A stretch of DNA of 64,000 nt. Source: an uncultured Roseobacter sp. GTDB lineage: Bacteria > Pseudomonadota > Alphaproteobacteria > Rhodobacterales > Rhodobacteraceae. Under the pieces are notes generated by a model. That model searched no databases. It was not told where the DNA came from and saw only the letters and a program-made list of their open reading frames with translations. The stretch covers positions 352,439 through 416,438 of the forward strand of contig NZ_CANLYL010000004.1 in assembly GCF_947495275.1 (NCBI RefSeq). The letters run 5' to 3'. Shown piece by piece: positions 7,594-16,401 of the stretch. The position numbers and the translations under genes are program-made. Position 1 is the first letter of the stretch, and every line of letters begins with the position of its first letter.

Positions 7594-9414
7594 TTGACCA
7601 ATTCTCAGACCCCCGAGACCGCTGCTCGTATTCGGGCGCAGCAGGTCCATGCGTTGGTGCGACTGATGCCTGCGTTGATGATTGTGAACATGGTCAACGC
7701 GGGCACCCTCGTAGGAGCGCTCTATGTGACCGGTGAATTTACACCGGTGATCGCACTTTGGGCGGCAGTGATCGGATATGTGTCCGTACCCGCCTTGTGG
7801 AGGGCACGACGTCATCGGCTGCGCGAGGCTCCTGAAAAAGTCAGCAAGCGCTCGGTCAAAAGGGTCGTGCGGCGCTCAACCGTATTCGGTTTGATCTGGG
7901 CCTATCCAAGCATGTTTGTGCTTCCGGTTGTCGATGGTTGGGTCCAGATGTTTTTGGCCGCCCTTGTCACCGGCATGATTTGTGGCGGCGCAATCGCGCT
8001 TTATCCTGTTCCCATGGCGGCGGTTGTCTACTCTGGGCTCGTGACCATTGGGGCCCTTGCAGGTCTGTTGTCCGCAGGGCACCCCGCAACCTTGGGGGGG
8101 GCTATCATCGCGGTGAGCTTCTTCTTCATCTTCTTCCAGGTCATCAAACGGCATGCGCAGCTATTCGTGTCGGAATTCGTCGCGAGGCTGGAACTTGAGG
8201 AAAGCCACCGATCGATAGAGCGTTTGTTGCTGGAGACGAAATCCGAAGCCAGCGAGGAAAAACGCCGATCCGAAAAACGTTTGGCCGAGGCGCAAAAGAT
8301 GGAGGCGATTGGCCAGCTGACCGGGGGAATTGCGCATGATTTCAACAATCTGCTTGCCGTTGTTCAAGGGAATGCAGAGCTGTTGGAGCAGTTGGATAAG
8401 AGCACGCAATCTCAACCGATGATTTCCGCGATCATTCATGCAACCGGGCGCGGTGCCGAGTTGACGCAACGGCTTCTTGCCTATTCCCGCAAACAGCCGT
8501 TGAGGCCTGAGCCGATCAATGTGCAGGAACTCATCGCGAATATGTCGGAGCTCCTGCAACGTATGTTGGGTGAAACCATCGCGGTGACCACGCGTGCGCA
8601 GCACAGTTCCTGGAGTGCATTTGCGGATCCGGGTCAGGTGGAAGCGGCCCTGCTGAACCTTGGCATCAACGCCCGGGATGCGATGCCACAAGGTGGCACG
8701 CTGACCATTGAATGCGCGAATGTCACTTTGGATGAAGACAGCTCTTTAAATGGTGCCGAGATCGCTGCGGGACATTACGTTGTACTCTCCGTGACCGATC
8801 AGGGGGAGGGTATGACGGAAGACGTTCGCAATCGTGCCTTTGAACCTTTCTTTACCACCAAGGAGGTGGGGCAGGGCAGTGGGCTTGGTCTATCAATGGT
8901 CTACGGTTTCGCCCAGCAATCGGGTGGGCAGGCAACGATCCGCAGCGGGGTCGGACAGGGCACCACTGTCAGGATTTATCTGCCTCGGGCCGATGTCGAG
9001 GTTGATTGGTCGGAAACGCCACGCGCTGAAGCGGTTCCCTGCGGCAGGGGTGAAACCATTCTGGTGATTGAAGACGATGCAGAGGTCAGAAAGCTCGCCG
9101 AGACGATGCTGAAGAACCTGAACTACAAAGTGATCTTGGCAAGCGGCACCGCAGCCGCAAGGGACATTGTGGCTACGGGGACAAAAATTGACCTAGTGCT
9201 CTCCGATGTCGTCTTGCCGGGTGGCGAAAGTGGTCCGGAATTTGCCGAGGAAATCAAAGCGGTTCGCCCAAAAATCAAGATCATCTACATGTCCGGCTAC
9301 CCGGCGACTACCGCAAAACGCGCAGGTTTTCCGGGATCAGATACGGTGCTGTTGAACAAACCGTTCAAGGTGGCTCAATTGGCGCGCGTCGTCAAAAATG
9401 CGCTTACCGGTTGA
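7594..9414 (+). CDS. Hybrid sensor histidine kinase with membrane sensor and receiver domain
   Basis: A 606-residue hybrid kinase. Residues about 20-180 contain several hydrophobic segments (membrane sensor). A coiled linker follows, then the phosphoacceptor in GGIAHDFNNLL, an ATPase domain with NARDAMPQGG and GQGSGLGLSMVYGFA, and a C-terminal receiver (ILVIEDDAEVRKL, phosphoacceptor Asp in LVLSDVVLPGG). The proposed start is TTG at 7594, since no ATG precedes the first membrane segment; the ribosome-binding site is weak, so the start is uncertain. Its kinase core and receiver closely resemble those of the 1058-residue kinase at 22570. Confidence 0.85.
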   Translation: MTNSQTPETAARIRAQQVHALVRLMPALMIVNMVNAGTLVGALYVTGEFTPVIALWAAVIGYVSVPALWRARRHRLREAPEKVSKRSVKRVVRRSTVFGLIWAYPSMFVLPVVDGWVQMFLAALVTGMICGGAIALYPVPMAAVVYSGLVTIGALAGLLSAGHPATLGGAIIAVSFFFIFFQVIKRHAQLFVSEFVARLELEESHRSIERLLLETKSEASEEKRRSEKRLAEAQKMEAIGQLTGGIAHDFNNLLAVVQGNAELLEQLDKSTQSQPMISAIIHATGRGAELTQRLLAYSRKQPLRPEPINVQELIANMSELLQRMLGETIAVTTRAQHSSWSAFADPGQVEAALLNLGINARDAMPQGGTLTIECANVTLDEDSSLNGAEIAAGHYVVLSVTDQGEGMTEDVRNRAFEPFFTTKEVGQGSGLGLSMVYGFAQQSGGQATIRSGVGQGTTVRIYLPRADVEVDWSETPRAEAVPCGRGETILVIEDDAEVRKLAETMLKNLNYKVILASGTAAARDIVATGTKIDLVLSDVVLPGGESGPEFAEEIKAVRPKIKIIYMSGYPATTAKRAGFPGSDTVLLNKPFKVAQLARVVKNALTG

Positions 9415-9438
9415 GCCAACCGCTTTGACGAATGCGCA

Positions 9439-9972
9439 CTACCTAGCGTTCGGCGTTCCGGGCGGGTGCACCCAGATTTCAGCGTCAGGTTCATGTGGCG
9501 CGCGCGTTCCATCTGTCGTTGCTCCCAGACGTTTCGCAACGGCCTGTGAGGCTTGGTTTTCGTGGTGAATGTAGCTGAACAGCTGCTCGATGTTTTTTTG
9601 AAGATAGGCCCATTGGCGCACGGTGCGGGCTGCTTCGGTTGCATATCCAGACCCCTCGGATCCTTCAAAGAGATGCCAGGCCAATTCAACCTCTGGCCAA
9701 TTGGAATGCTTGAGCAATCCGACACGGCCCAGGGGCGCATCGTCATCGTGCAACCTGAGCGTGAAAAAGCCGAAACCATGCCATTGCCAATGCCCGATAC
9801 CGGTCAGGAAACCGTACCAAGCCTCTTCTTTGCTAACGGTTTCGCCTTGCGACACCATGCTTGGAGCGCTGGTCATGAAACGGGTGAATTCTGGCAGGTC
9901 ACCCCGTTGCGGGCCGCGCAAAATCAAACGTTCCGTTTTGAGGGTTGGTGCAGAGGTCAGCGGGGTGTTCAT
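9439..9972 (-). CDS. GNAT-family N-acetyltransferase (RimJ/RimL-like)
   Basis: A 177-residue acetyltransferase. TLKTERLILRGPQRGDLPEF at the N-terminus is typical of RimJ/RimL-type GNATs, and the acetyl-CoA-binding region is GSGYATEAARTVRQWAY. It transfers an acetyl group to an amine of a protein or small molecule. The start at 9972 matches the family; an upstream extension to 10101 would run into the ArsR promoter. Divergent from the ArsR gene and convergent with the hybrid kinase gene. Confidence 0.85.
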   Translation of the reverse strand: MNTPLTSAPTLKTERLILRGPQRGDLPEFTRFMTSAPSMVSQGETVSKEEAWYGFLTGIGHWQWHGFGFFTLRLHDDDAPLGRVGLLKHSNWPEVELAWHLFEGSEGSGYATEAARTVRQWAYLQKNIEQLFSYIHHENQASQAVAKRLGATTDGTRAPHEPDAEIWVHPPGTPNAR

Positions 9973-10095
9973 ATCCGGGCTCGGCTTTTCAAGAAGGTCG
10001 CGTGATCTGAACCCAGTTGCATGGATATGGAAAGCTGAATCTCGATCATCCTGTTGGCAGTGAAGGCTGTGTGACGGGCCGATATCGAAACTTCC

Positions 10096-10113
10096 ATTCA
10101 TCCAATTGGTTGA
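10096..10113. promoter_or_regulatory. Operator copy 1 of the ArsR-type regulator
   Basis: Palindrome TCA-N-CCAATTGG-N-TGA inside the 18-base repeat beginning ATTCATCCA. It overlaps a good -35 element (TTGACT, 10110-10115). An almost identical copy lies 38 bases downstream, so the two sites are a likely pair for autoregulation by the ArsR-type protein. Confidence 0.6.
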
Positions 10114-10133
10114 CTGACAACGTATGCCTTGTT

Positions 10134-10151
10134 ATTCATCCATATGGTTGA
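10134..10151. promoter_or_regulatory. Operator copy 2 overlapping the -10 region and start codon
   Basis: Palindrome TCA-N-CCATATGG-N-TGA. It overlaps the -10-like TATTCA (10133-10138), 17 bases after TTGACT, and the ATG at 10144. Transcription from this promoter would begin about at the ATG, giving a leaderless message. Confidence 0.6.
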
Positions 10152-10488
10152 ACGACTCGATTCAGAGCTTCTGAACGACCTGCTCAAGGCTGCCAGCGAT
10201 CCCACACGACGGGAAATTCTGACGCTTCTTGCTCAGAACGGACCGATGCGCGTGACCGATATATCCAAGCGGTTTGAAATGAGCCTGAACTCGGTTTCCA
10301 AGCATATCAAAGTGTTGGAACGCGCGGGGTTGGTCATCAGGCGAACGGAGTGGCGGGAACATCTGATCGAAGTGCAGATGTCGCCCCTGTCTGAAATCGA
10401 CCGGTGGTTCGCTGATCTGCGGTCCATTTGGGAACTCAGACTAAAGGCTCTGGATGCGTTGATAACGAAGGGAGACAAGAATGAATGA
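10144..10488 (+). CDS. ArsR-family transcriptional regulator
   Basis: A 114-residue winged-helix regulator (LLKAASDPTRREILTLLAQNGPM, recognition helix in MSLNSVSKHIKVLERAGL). The metal-site cysteines of classical ArsR proteins are absent. Pairs of this type with an SRPBCC protein are common, and here the SRPBCC ORF overlaps the regulator's 3' end by eight bases. The ATG at 10144 is preferred over a TTG at 10129. It probably represses its own operon through the two palindromes at its promoter. Confidence 0.87.
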   Translation: MVERLDSELLNDLLKAASDPTRREILTLLAQNGPMRVTDISKRFEMSLNSVSKHIKVLERAGLVIRRTEWREHLIEVQMSPLSEIDRWFADLRSIWELRLKALDALITKGDKNE

Positions 10489-10921
10489 ACTGAACCTGAT
10501 GTTGGAGCGCACCATCAATGCGCCGCAAATCGATGTGTTCAATGCTTGGTTGGACCCGGAAATGCTGAAGAAATTCATGATGCCGGCGGCGGGAATGAGT
10601 GTCCCGCACGCCTCCAGCGAGCCCGAGGAGGGAGGTCGGTTTGAAATCGTCATGCAGGCTGGCGACAATGAAATTCCACATGCCGGAACCTATCGCGAAA
10701 TCAACAGATACGAGCGGCTTGTGTTCACCTGGGAAAGCCCCTTTTCGGTGGAGAACAGTACGGTAACGCTTACGTTCAAGCCGGTGGCGGCAGGCACACA
10801 TGTGACACTCGAACATGTGCGCTTCATTGATGCTGAGACGCGCGACAACCACAAGGGCGGCTGGATGGGCATCCTTGAAACACTCGACGCCAAGCTCAAT
10901 GCACTTCAGGAGACCGGGTGA
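10481..10921 (+). CDS. SRPBCC (AHSA1-like) domain protein
   Basis: A 146-residue START-like ligand-binding protein of the AHSA1 group (ERTINAPQIDVFNAWLDPE at the N-terminus, ERLVFTWESP in the middle, GWMGILETLDAKLN at the C-terminus). Such proteins bind hydrophobic or small ligands in a helix-grip cavity; a specific function is not known. Coupled to the ArsR gene upstream and to the DUF1761 gene downstream by short overlaps. Confidence 0.85.
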   Translation: MNELNLMLERTINAPQIDVFNAWLDPEMLKKFMMPAAGMSVPHASSEPEEGGRFEIVMQAGDNEIPHAGTYREINRYERLVFTWESPFSVENSTVTLTFKPVAAGTHVTLEHVRFIDAETRDNHKGGWMGILETLDAKLNALQETG

Positions 10922-11298
10922 TGGATGTCACGCTAATGAACTGGCTTGCGGTCGGCGTTGGTACAGTCGCGGCTTTCGGATTGGGGATGTTGTGGTTCGG
11001 GCCCTTGATGTTCGGCAAGGCATGGGCGACTGGCAGTCACGATATTTCTCCGCCTGCATCGCCTCCGATGGCCGCGATGGTTGTTCAGTTCTTTGGAATC
11101 TTACTGCTCGCCCTTGTCGTGGGCATGACCGAGACAAACGAGGCCATTATGACCGCAGTTGGCGCCATTCTCGCTGTTGCCTTCGTGGTTGCCGGGATGG
11201 ATTTGTTCAGCCAGAAATCGGGCCGCGCGACGCTTGTCGATGCGGGGTACATCGTGGCTGCCGGTGCGGTGATGATCCTTGCGCAAGGGGTGCTTTGA
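10918..11298 (+). CDS. DUF1761-like small integral membrane protein
   Basis: A 126-residue hydrophobic protein with four predicted membrane segments. The N-terminal region NWLAVGVGTVAAFGLGMLWF, followed by FGKAW, matches the DUF1761 family, whose function is unknown. Translation can start at GTG 10918 or ATG 10921, overlapping the stop of the SRPBCC gene. Last gene of the ArsR operon. Confidence 0.75.
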   Translation: MMDVTLMNWLAVGVGTVAAFGLGMLWFGPLMFGKAWATGSHDISPPASPPMAAMVVQFFGILLLALVVGMTETNEAIMTAVGAILAVAFVVAGMDLFSQKSGRATLVDAGYIVAAGAVMILAQGVL

Positions 11299-11358
11299 CG
11301 CAGAGCCATTTCTAGAGCATGGGGCGGCGAATAAGCTTGAGCGATATTGCAAGACCTG

Positions 11359-11673
11359 TCAGGTCAGGCTGATATAGACGTCATTGCCCTGCAGTTTGAC
11401 CTGATAGATCTTGAGTTTGACGCAGGCGGGTGCACCTGTGGGGTCGCCCGTGCGGTAGTCGAAAGTACCGAAATGCAATGGGCATTCGATATCGTGATTG
11501 TCGACCACACCCTCCGCAAGATGGGCCTTTTCATGGGTGCAAAGGCCGTCTGTTGCATAGAATTCGCCTTCGGGGCTGCGAATAATCGCAAATGTCCGAT
11601 CTCCATGATCAAAGCGCAGAACGTCTTCTTCCTCAATGTCGTTGACGCTACATGCGCGAATTAGGGTCTCCAT
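11359..11673 (-). CDS. Rieske-type [2Fe-2S] ferredoxin, MocE-like
   Basis: A 104-residue Rieske protein. The cluster ligands are visible as C-T-H in GLCTHEKAHL and C-P-L-H in ECPLHFGTFD. It matches the MocE type, known from rhizopine catabolism, where it feeds electrons to an oxygenase. Here the natural partner would be the di-iron membrane hydroxylase encoded at 13446. No ferredoxin reductase is encoded near it, so one elsewhere in the genome must serve it. Confidence 0.87.
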   Translation of the reverse strand: METLIRACSVNDIEEEDVLRFDHGDRTFAIIRSPEGEFYATDGLCTHEKAHLAEGVVDNHDIECPLHFGTFDYRTGDPTGAPACVKLKIYQVKLQGNDVYISLT

Positions 11674-11814
11674 AAGGCACCTTTCAATTTGTGAAACCAG
11701 TCTTGCGGGTGGCTCGGGCCGCGCAGTCTGCGAAATTCAGACTACGGCTGTTGGATCAATGAGCGTCAGTGCGGAACTCGATTGGGACGTGAATATTTTG
11801 AATTCCGCTCATGC

Positions 11815-12552
11815 TCAACCGCGCCCGATGAACGGCATCGCGGTGGCCATCACGGTCATGAATTGCACATTTGCCGACAACGGCAGGTTGGACATGTGCA
11901 AAACAGCGTCTGCAACATGTTGCACATCCATAACCGGTTCTGGCTTGATGGACAGGTCAGCCTGTGGCACGCCACCGCTCATTTTGGCGGTCATTTCGGA
12001 AGCCGCGTTGCCAATGTCGATTTGGCCGCAGGCAATGTTATAGGGGCGACCGTCCAGTGAAATCGTCCGCGTCAAACCGGTGATCGCATGTTTCGACGCG
12101 GTATAGGGGGCCGAGCCGGGGCGTGGCACCGCAGCAGAGATCGACCCGTTGTTGATGATCCGCCCGCCCTGCGGGTCTTGCGCCCGCATCAGGTTGAATG
12201 CGCCGCGCGCCGCCAGAAAGGCGCCAAAGAGGTTTACATTGATGACGTGCAGAAAATCCTCTGGCGGGATGTCACCGATCGGTGCTGCTGCCACGTTGTT
12301 TCCGGCGTTGTTGAAGAGCACATCCAATCGCCCGTGATCTGCCTTGATCCGGGCGTAGAGCGCGTCAACTTCCTTGGGGTCGGTAATATCCGCAGCGATT
12401 GCGGTGCCGCCACCCGCAAGGTCAAGGGTTTCGTTCAGTTGTGCGCTGCGGCGGCCGGTTACGATAATTTCGAATCCGGCCTGCGCCAGTGTGACGGCGC
12501 AAGCGCGACCAATTCCTGATCCTCCGCCGGTGATCAATGCGATCTGTGTCAT
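11815..12552 (-). CDS. Short-chain dehydrogenase/reductase (SDR)
   Basis: A 245-residue classical SDR: TGGGSGIGRA cofactor loop near residue 10, NNAGNN in the middle, catalytic Ser in NNGSISAAV and YTASK for Tyr and Lys. It oxidises or reduces an alcohol/ketone with NAD(P). It sits between the Rieske ferredoxin and GntR genes on the same strand, 29 bases from the GntR gene, and likely acts on the same substrate as the ABC importer and hydroxylase nearby. Confidence 0.9.
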   Translation of the reverse strand: MTQIALITGGGSGIGRACAVTLAQAGFEIIVTGRRSAQLNETLDLAGGGTAIAADITDPKEVDALYARIKADHGRLDVLFNNAGNNVAAAPIGDIPPEDFLHVINVNLFGAFLAARGAFNLMRAQDPQGGRIINNGSISAAVPRPGSAPYTASKHAITGLTRTISLDGRPYNIACGQIDIGNAASEMTAKMSGGVPQADLSIKPEPVMDVQHVADAVLHMSNLPLSANVQFMTVMATAMPFIGRG

Positions 12553-12581
12553 AAGTTCCTCCCGTTCAGTGTTTCGGTTTT

Positions 12582-13265
12582 CTATTCCGGCGGCAATTTC
12601 GACGATAAGGCGGCGCCGCTGCGTCGACCTTCCTGGTAAAGTGTCAGGTGACGTTCAATTGCAGCCAGGCAGCCAGGCACGTCACGCGCAATGGTGGCTT
12701 CGTAGATGTCGAGATGTTCTTTTGCAGTGATCTCGGCACCAAAACCAAAATGCGCGTAGGTCGAGACCGCATACATGCGGAACGTGTCAAAGGCAGAGCG
12801 GTAGGCGTTCATCAGCAAATCAGAACCGCATGCCGACATGAGTGTTGCGTGAAACTCCCAATCCTGAATCGACCAGTGCCGGACATATTTCTGGACGTCT
12901 TGTGTTTCGATCATTTGCTTTTCGACATAGGCCAGTTTCTGATAGGCCGCTGTCACTGCCATTTCCCAATTGAAATCACCTTTTTGTAGCGAAAGCGTCG
13001 CCGCTTCACGCTCCAGGATCAGGCGCAGATGCGCGGCCTCGCAAAAGGTTTCCTCACTATGTGTAACGGTTCGAAAACCCTGGTTCTTTTCCGAAACAAT
13101 AAAGCCTTCGCCAGCGAGCCGCAGCATGGCTTCGCGCAAAACCGAACTGGTACAGCCGAATTCAGCTTTCAGATGTTGCGGGATCAACCTTTCACCGGAT
13201 TTCCAACGCCCCCAGATCAGGCCGGTCCGCAAGGCATCGTAGGGATTGATGACATCTTTCGACAT
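12582..13265 (-). CDS. GntR/FCD-family transcriptional regulator
   Basis: A 227-residue regulator with an N-terminal GntR winged helix (LIPQHLKAEFGCTSSVLREAMLRLAGEGFI) and an FCD effector domain (WEFHATLMSACGS, AKEHLDIYEATIARD). Its start faces the membrane hydroxylase gene across a 180-base AT-rich region, where it probably binds to control both sides. Likely first gene of a minus-strand operon with the SDR and perhaps the Rieske ferredoxin. Confidence 0.87.
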   Translation of the reverse strand: MSKDVINPYDALRTGLIWGRWKSGERLIPQHLKAEFGCTSSVLREAMLRLAGEGFIVSEKNQGFRTVTHSEETFCEAAHLRLILEREAATLSLQKGDFNWEMAVTAAYQKLAYVEKQMIETQDVQKYVRHWSIQDWEFHATLMSACGSDLLMNAYRSAFDTFRMYAVSTYAHFGFGAEITAKEHLDIYEATIARDVPGCLAAIERHLTLYQEGRRSGAALSSKLPPE

Positions 13266-13445
13266 GGTGCCCGCGCGATCATTTCCTTTTGAGATTTGGT
13301 GCAGGATAACGGGTCATGCGTGGAGTTCAATATCAATCGAATGATGAGTATATAATCGTATATTTGATGATCTTTCGAAAGTTATTGACGGGGTCAGAGG
13401 CCAAGAATACTCTTGGGGTGCAACCGCGGCGAGGGGGAATTCGTC

Positions 13446-14465
13446 ATGGCCAAGTCGAAGGCAACGATTGACGAACATGGACAGATGCGGGACCGGCGCG
13501 GCGAATGGCGCTCCGGACGGCCGGTTTTTCTTGAACCTCTCCTGGATCGGCCTTCGGATATCCGGGGGCTGCTGCGCTGGATGTTCGGATTTCCGGGCAT
13601 GCTGTACCCGTGGTTTGCGCTCTACATGGGCATCATCGGTGTTTCCTATGCGTTTTTCACGCCTGAATTCGCGGTAATGCGGTCATGGTCCATTGGCTGG
13701 GTGCTCGAAATCGTCCTGCGCAATGCGGTTATTCTGACCCTGTGGAATGGCGTATTCCATCTGTGGTTCATCAGGTTCCGGATGCAAGGGCGCAAGAAGA
13801 AATACAACGCCAACTGGATGTCGACGAACAACCCGACGTTTCTGTTCAACAATCAGGTTTATGACAACGTCTTCTGGTCATATTCGGGCGTGCTATTCTG
13901 GAGCGGATATGAATGTCTGATGTGGTGGGCTTATGCCAACGACATACTGCCCTTTGTCAGTTTTGACACCAACCCCGTGTACTTTTGCCTGCTGATGCTG
14001 GCGGTGCCCTTCTGGCGCAATTTCCACTTCTACTGGATACATCGTCTGATCCACTGGAAACCGCTTTACGATTGGGTACATTACCTGCACCACAAGAACG
14101 TCAATGTGGGGCCGTGGTCGGGCATGGCCATGCATCCGGTCGAGCACCTTTTGTACTTCAGCTGCATTCTAATTCATTTCGTCGTGCCCAGTCACCCGCT
14201 GCATATGATGTTCAACGCCTTTCAGACCAGCCTTGGCCCTGCGGTCAGCCATTCGGGCTTTGACGAGATCGTTTTTGGGGACGAGATGGCTTTGCGCAAT
14301 GATCGCTACATGCATTATCTGCACCATCGTTTTCACAACGTGAACTTCGGAGAAAGCAATGTGCCCTTGGACAAATGGTTCGGCTCCCTACACGATGGCT
14401 CACCTGAGGCGGATGCTCACTTTCGTCAAGTGCACATGGAACGGATCAAGGCGCGACAGACTTGA
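13446..14465 (+). CDS. Sterol desaturase/fatty acid hydroxylase-type membrane di-iron oxygenase
   Basis: A 339-residue integral membrane enzyme of the fatty-acid hydroxylase superfamily. Histidine boxes are visible as HRLIH, HYLHHKNVN, MHPVEH and HYLHHRFHNVN, enough to bind a di-iron centre. Hydrophobic segments lie at residues about 45-110 and 160-190. The start at 13446 follows GAGGGGGA. It likely hydroxylates or desaturates a substrate with electrons from the Rieske ferredoxin at 11359. The substrate is not evident; context of a sugar-type importer argues against an ordinary lipid substrate, but does not exclude it. Confidence 0.85.
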   Translation: MAKSKATIDEHGQMRDRRGEWRSGRPVFLEPLLDRPSDIRGLLRWMFGFPGMLYPWFALYMGIIGVSYAFFTPEFAVMRSWSIGWVLEIVLRNAVILTLWNGVFHLWFIRFRMQGRKKKYNANWMSTNNPTFLFNNQVYDNVFWSYSGVLFWSGYECLMWWAYANDILPFVSFDTNPVYFCLLMLAVPFWRNFHFYWIHRLIHWKPLYDWVHYLHHKNVNVGPWSGMAMHPVEHLLYFSCILIHFVVPSHPLHMMFNAFQTSLGPAVSHSGFDEIVFGDEMALRNDRYMHYLHHRFHNVNFGESNVPLDKWFGSLHDGSPEADAHFRQVHMERIKARQT

Positions 14466-14520
14466 AAAGCAACCCTTTTGATTGCGGGTCAGAATCTGTG
14501 TTCAGGCCGCGAGACCTTTA

Positions 14521-15465
14521 TCAGATCGCGGATTTCCTGCCTGAAATAGCGATGATGCCGACAATGATCGCGCCGGTGACGATCAACCTGTATCCGGCTG
14601 ACAAACCCAGGGTGTTGAGCATCGAAACCAGAAGGAATATGAAAAGCGATGCCCCCCACAAGCCTGTCAGATTGGCATCGCCACCAGCCACGGAGGTTCC
14701 TCCAATGACGACCACTGCGATGGACATGAGCAGGTATTGCTCGCCCATATTCAGGGCGGCGCCACCCGAAAACCCGGCCAGAAAAAAGCCGCAGATGGCG
14801 GCCAGCACCGCATACATCAGATAGGTCAGAAACCGCACGCGTTCGACGCGGATGCCTGCCAGTTTGGCGGCTTTCTGGTTTTGCCCCACGGCCAGCACGG
14901 ACAAACCAAACCGTGTGCGGTGCAAGGTAAAGGCCATTGCGACGCTCAGGATCAGAACCACAATCGTCAGGATCGGGACACCCAGAATTTTACTGACCGC
15001 GAAATCGCCCAGAACTTCGGGGGGTTTAACCCTGAGACCGCGGTTCGACCAGATCGCAGTGGATTGGTAGAGGAACGAAGCGGACAGCGTCGCGATGATG
15101 GGGGGGATGCGCAAAAGCAGGATCAGCAGGAAATTCAGTGTACCGATCACCAGCCCGACACTCAGCGAGATCAGAAAACCCGGCAGCAGCAGGTTTGGAT
15201 CGCCGTTCATGAATTTCATTGCCAGCGTGGCCGACAGCGTGATGCAGGCGGGGATCGACAGATCGACATTTCCCGGCCCCAGCGTGATGACAAACATCTG
15301 CCCGATGGCGACGATAACGAAGAACGTCCCGAAGGAGGCAGCGGCGGACATCACCTGACCGCCCGCGACAATGCCGGAGACACTCATGATGATCAGCCAC
15401 ATCAAGATTGCGCCGATCCATGCCCAGATCCAGGGCTTTTGGGGCAGGGAGGTCAATGGGCTCAT
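14521..15465 (-). CDS. Sugar-type ABC transporter permease (RbsC-like), second copy
   Basis: A 314-residue permease of the ribose/xylose (CUT2) family, with GPGNVDLSIPACITLSATLA and GGTSVAGGDANLTGLWGA in the expected places and 8-10 membrane helices. The start at 15465 overlaps the stop of the upstream permease by four bases. Two different permease genes in one operon suggest a heterodimeric channel. Confidence 0.88.
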   Translation of the reverse strand: MSPLTSLPQKPWIWAWIGAILMWLIIMSVSGIVAGGQVMSAAASFGTFFVIVAIGQMFVITLGPGNVDLSIPACITLSATLAMKFMNGDPNLLLPGFLISLSVGLVIGTLNFLLILLLRIPPIIATLSASFLYQSTAIWSNRGLRVKPPEVLGDFAVSKILGVPILTIVVLILSVAMAFTLHRTRFGLSVLAVGQNQKAAKLAGIRVERVRFLTYLMYAVLAAICGFFLAGFSGGAALNMGEQYLLMSIAVVVIGGTSVAGGDANLTGLWGASLFIFLLVSMLNTLGLSAGYRLIVTGAIIVGIIAISGRKSAI

Positions 15466-16400
15466 CTGCGCACCTCCCGGGCGCTGATCAGCAGCCGCAA
15501 GGCCAGAACGAGGATCAGGATGGCGCCTTGCGCGCCGATCTGCCAATCCGGGTTGAGCCTGAGGAAGCTCAGGAAAGACCCGGCGAGCGCCAGTGTTATG
15601 GCCCCGATGACCGCCCCGATCGGTGAAACACGCCCGCCCACGAACTCGCCGCCGCCCAAAATGCCGCCCGCAATGGACAACAGCGTATAGCGCAGCGCAA
15701 TATTGGCGTCAGCGGAAGTGGTCAACCCCACCAGCGCCATGCCCGACAGTACGCCAAAGAGCCCTGCGAGCGAAAACATCGTGACCTTGACCCGCAACAG
15801 CGACCAGCCCGCCCGCGCCACCGATTTGGCGTTGCCACCCGCCCCGCGCAGCACCACACCCGCGGCAGAGCGCATCAGACCCACGTGCACGACAAGCCCG
15901 ATGACCACCAATGCGATGATCGGGAAGGGTACCAGCGCCGGTTTCAACGTCATCAGCGTGCGGATCCAGCCCGGTGCGGCCCCTCCGGGGGTCGGCAGCA
16001 CCAGAACCGCGATTCCGGTCCAGACAAAGGACATGCCCAGCGTGACGACGATGGACGGCAGGTTGCGCAGATGGATAAGCGCCCCCAGCGCCCCATAGGC
16101 GACGATACAGGCCAGTAGCGCCAGAACGCCCAGCAGTGGGGTCGTGTTCAGCCAGGTTGCGGTGATACAGGCCGTCAAGGAAATGAAAGCCCCCAGTGAC
16201 AGATCGAGGTCATTCACACAAAGGATGAACATCTGCGCAATTGTCGCCAGTGCGATGGGCACGGCGAGGTTGAGCAGAAGGTTCAGGCCAAAATAGCTCA
16301 TCGTGCGGGGTTGCAGGTAGAAGATCGCGAGCAACAGGGCCGCAAGCGACAGGCCGGGCAGAAGCGTGCGCAGAAGATTTGGGCTCAGCAGCCGGGTCAT
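15462..16400 (-). CDS. Sugar-type ABC transporter permease (RbsC-like), first copy
   Basis: A 312-residue permease of the same CUT2 family, with NDLDLSLGAFISLTACI and GGILGGGEFVGGRVSPIGAVIG motifs. The start at 16400 lies two bases before the ATPase stop codon; the open frame continues upstream only inside the ATPase gene. It pairs with the second permease. Confidence 0.88.
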   Translation of the reverse strand: MTRLLSPNLLRTLLPGLSLAALLLAIFYLQPRTMSYFGLNLLLNLAVPIALATIAQMFILCVNDLDLSLGAFISLTACITATWLNTTPLLGVLALLACIVAYGALGALIHLRNLPSIVVTLGMSFVWTGIAVLVLPTPGGAAPGWIRTLMTLKPALVPFPIIALVVIGLVVHVGLMRSAAGVVLRGAGGNAKSVARAGWSLLRVKVTMFSLAGLFGVLSGMALVGLTTSADANIALRYTLLSIAGGILGGGEFVGGRVSPIGAVIGAITLALAGSFLSFLRLNPDWQIGAQGAILILVLALRLLISAREVRR

Positions 16401-16401
16401 G

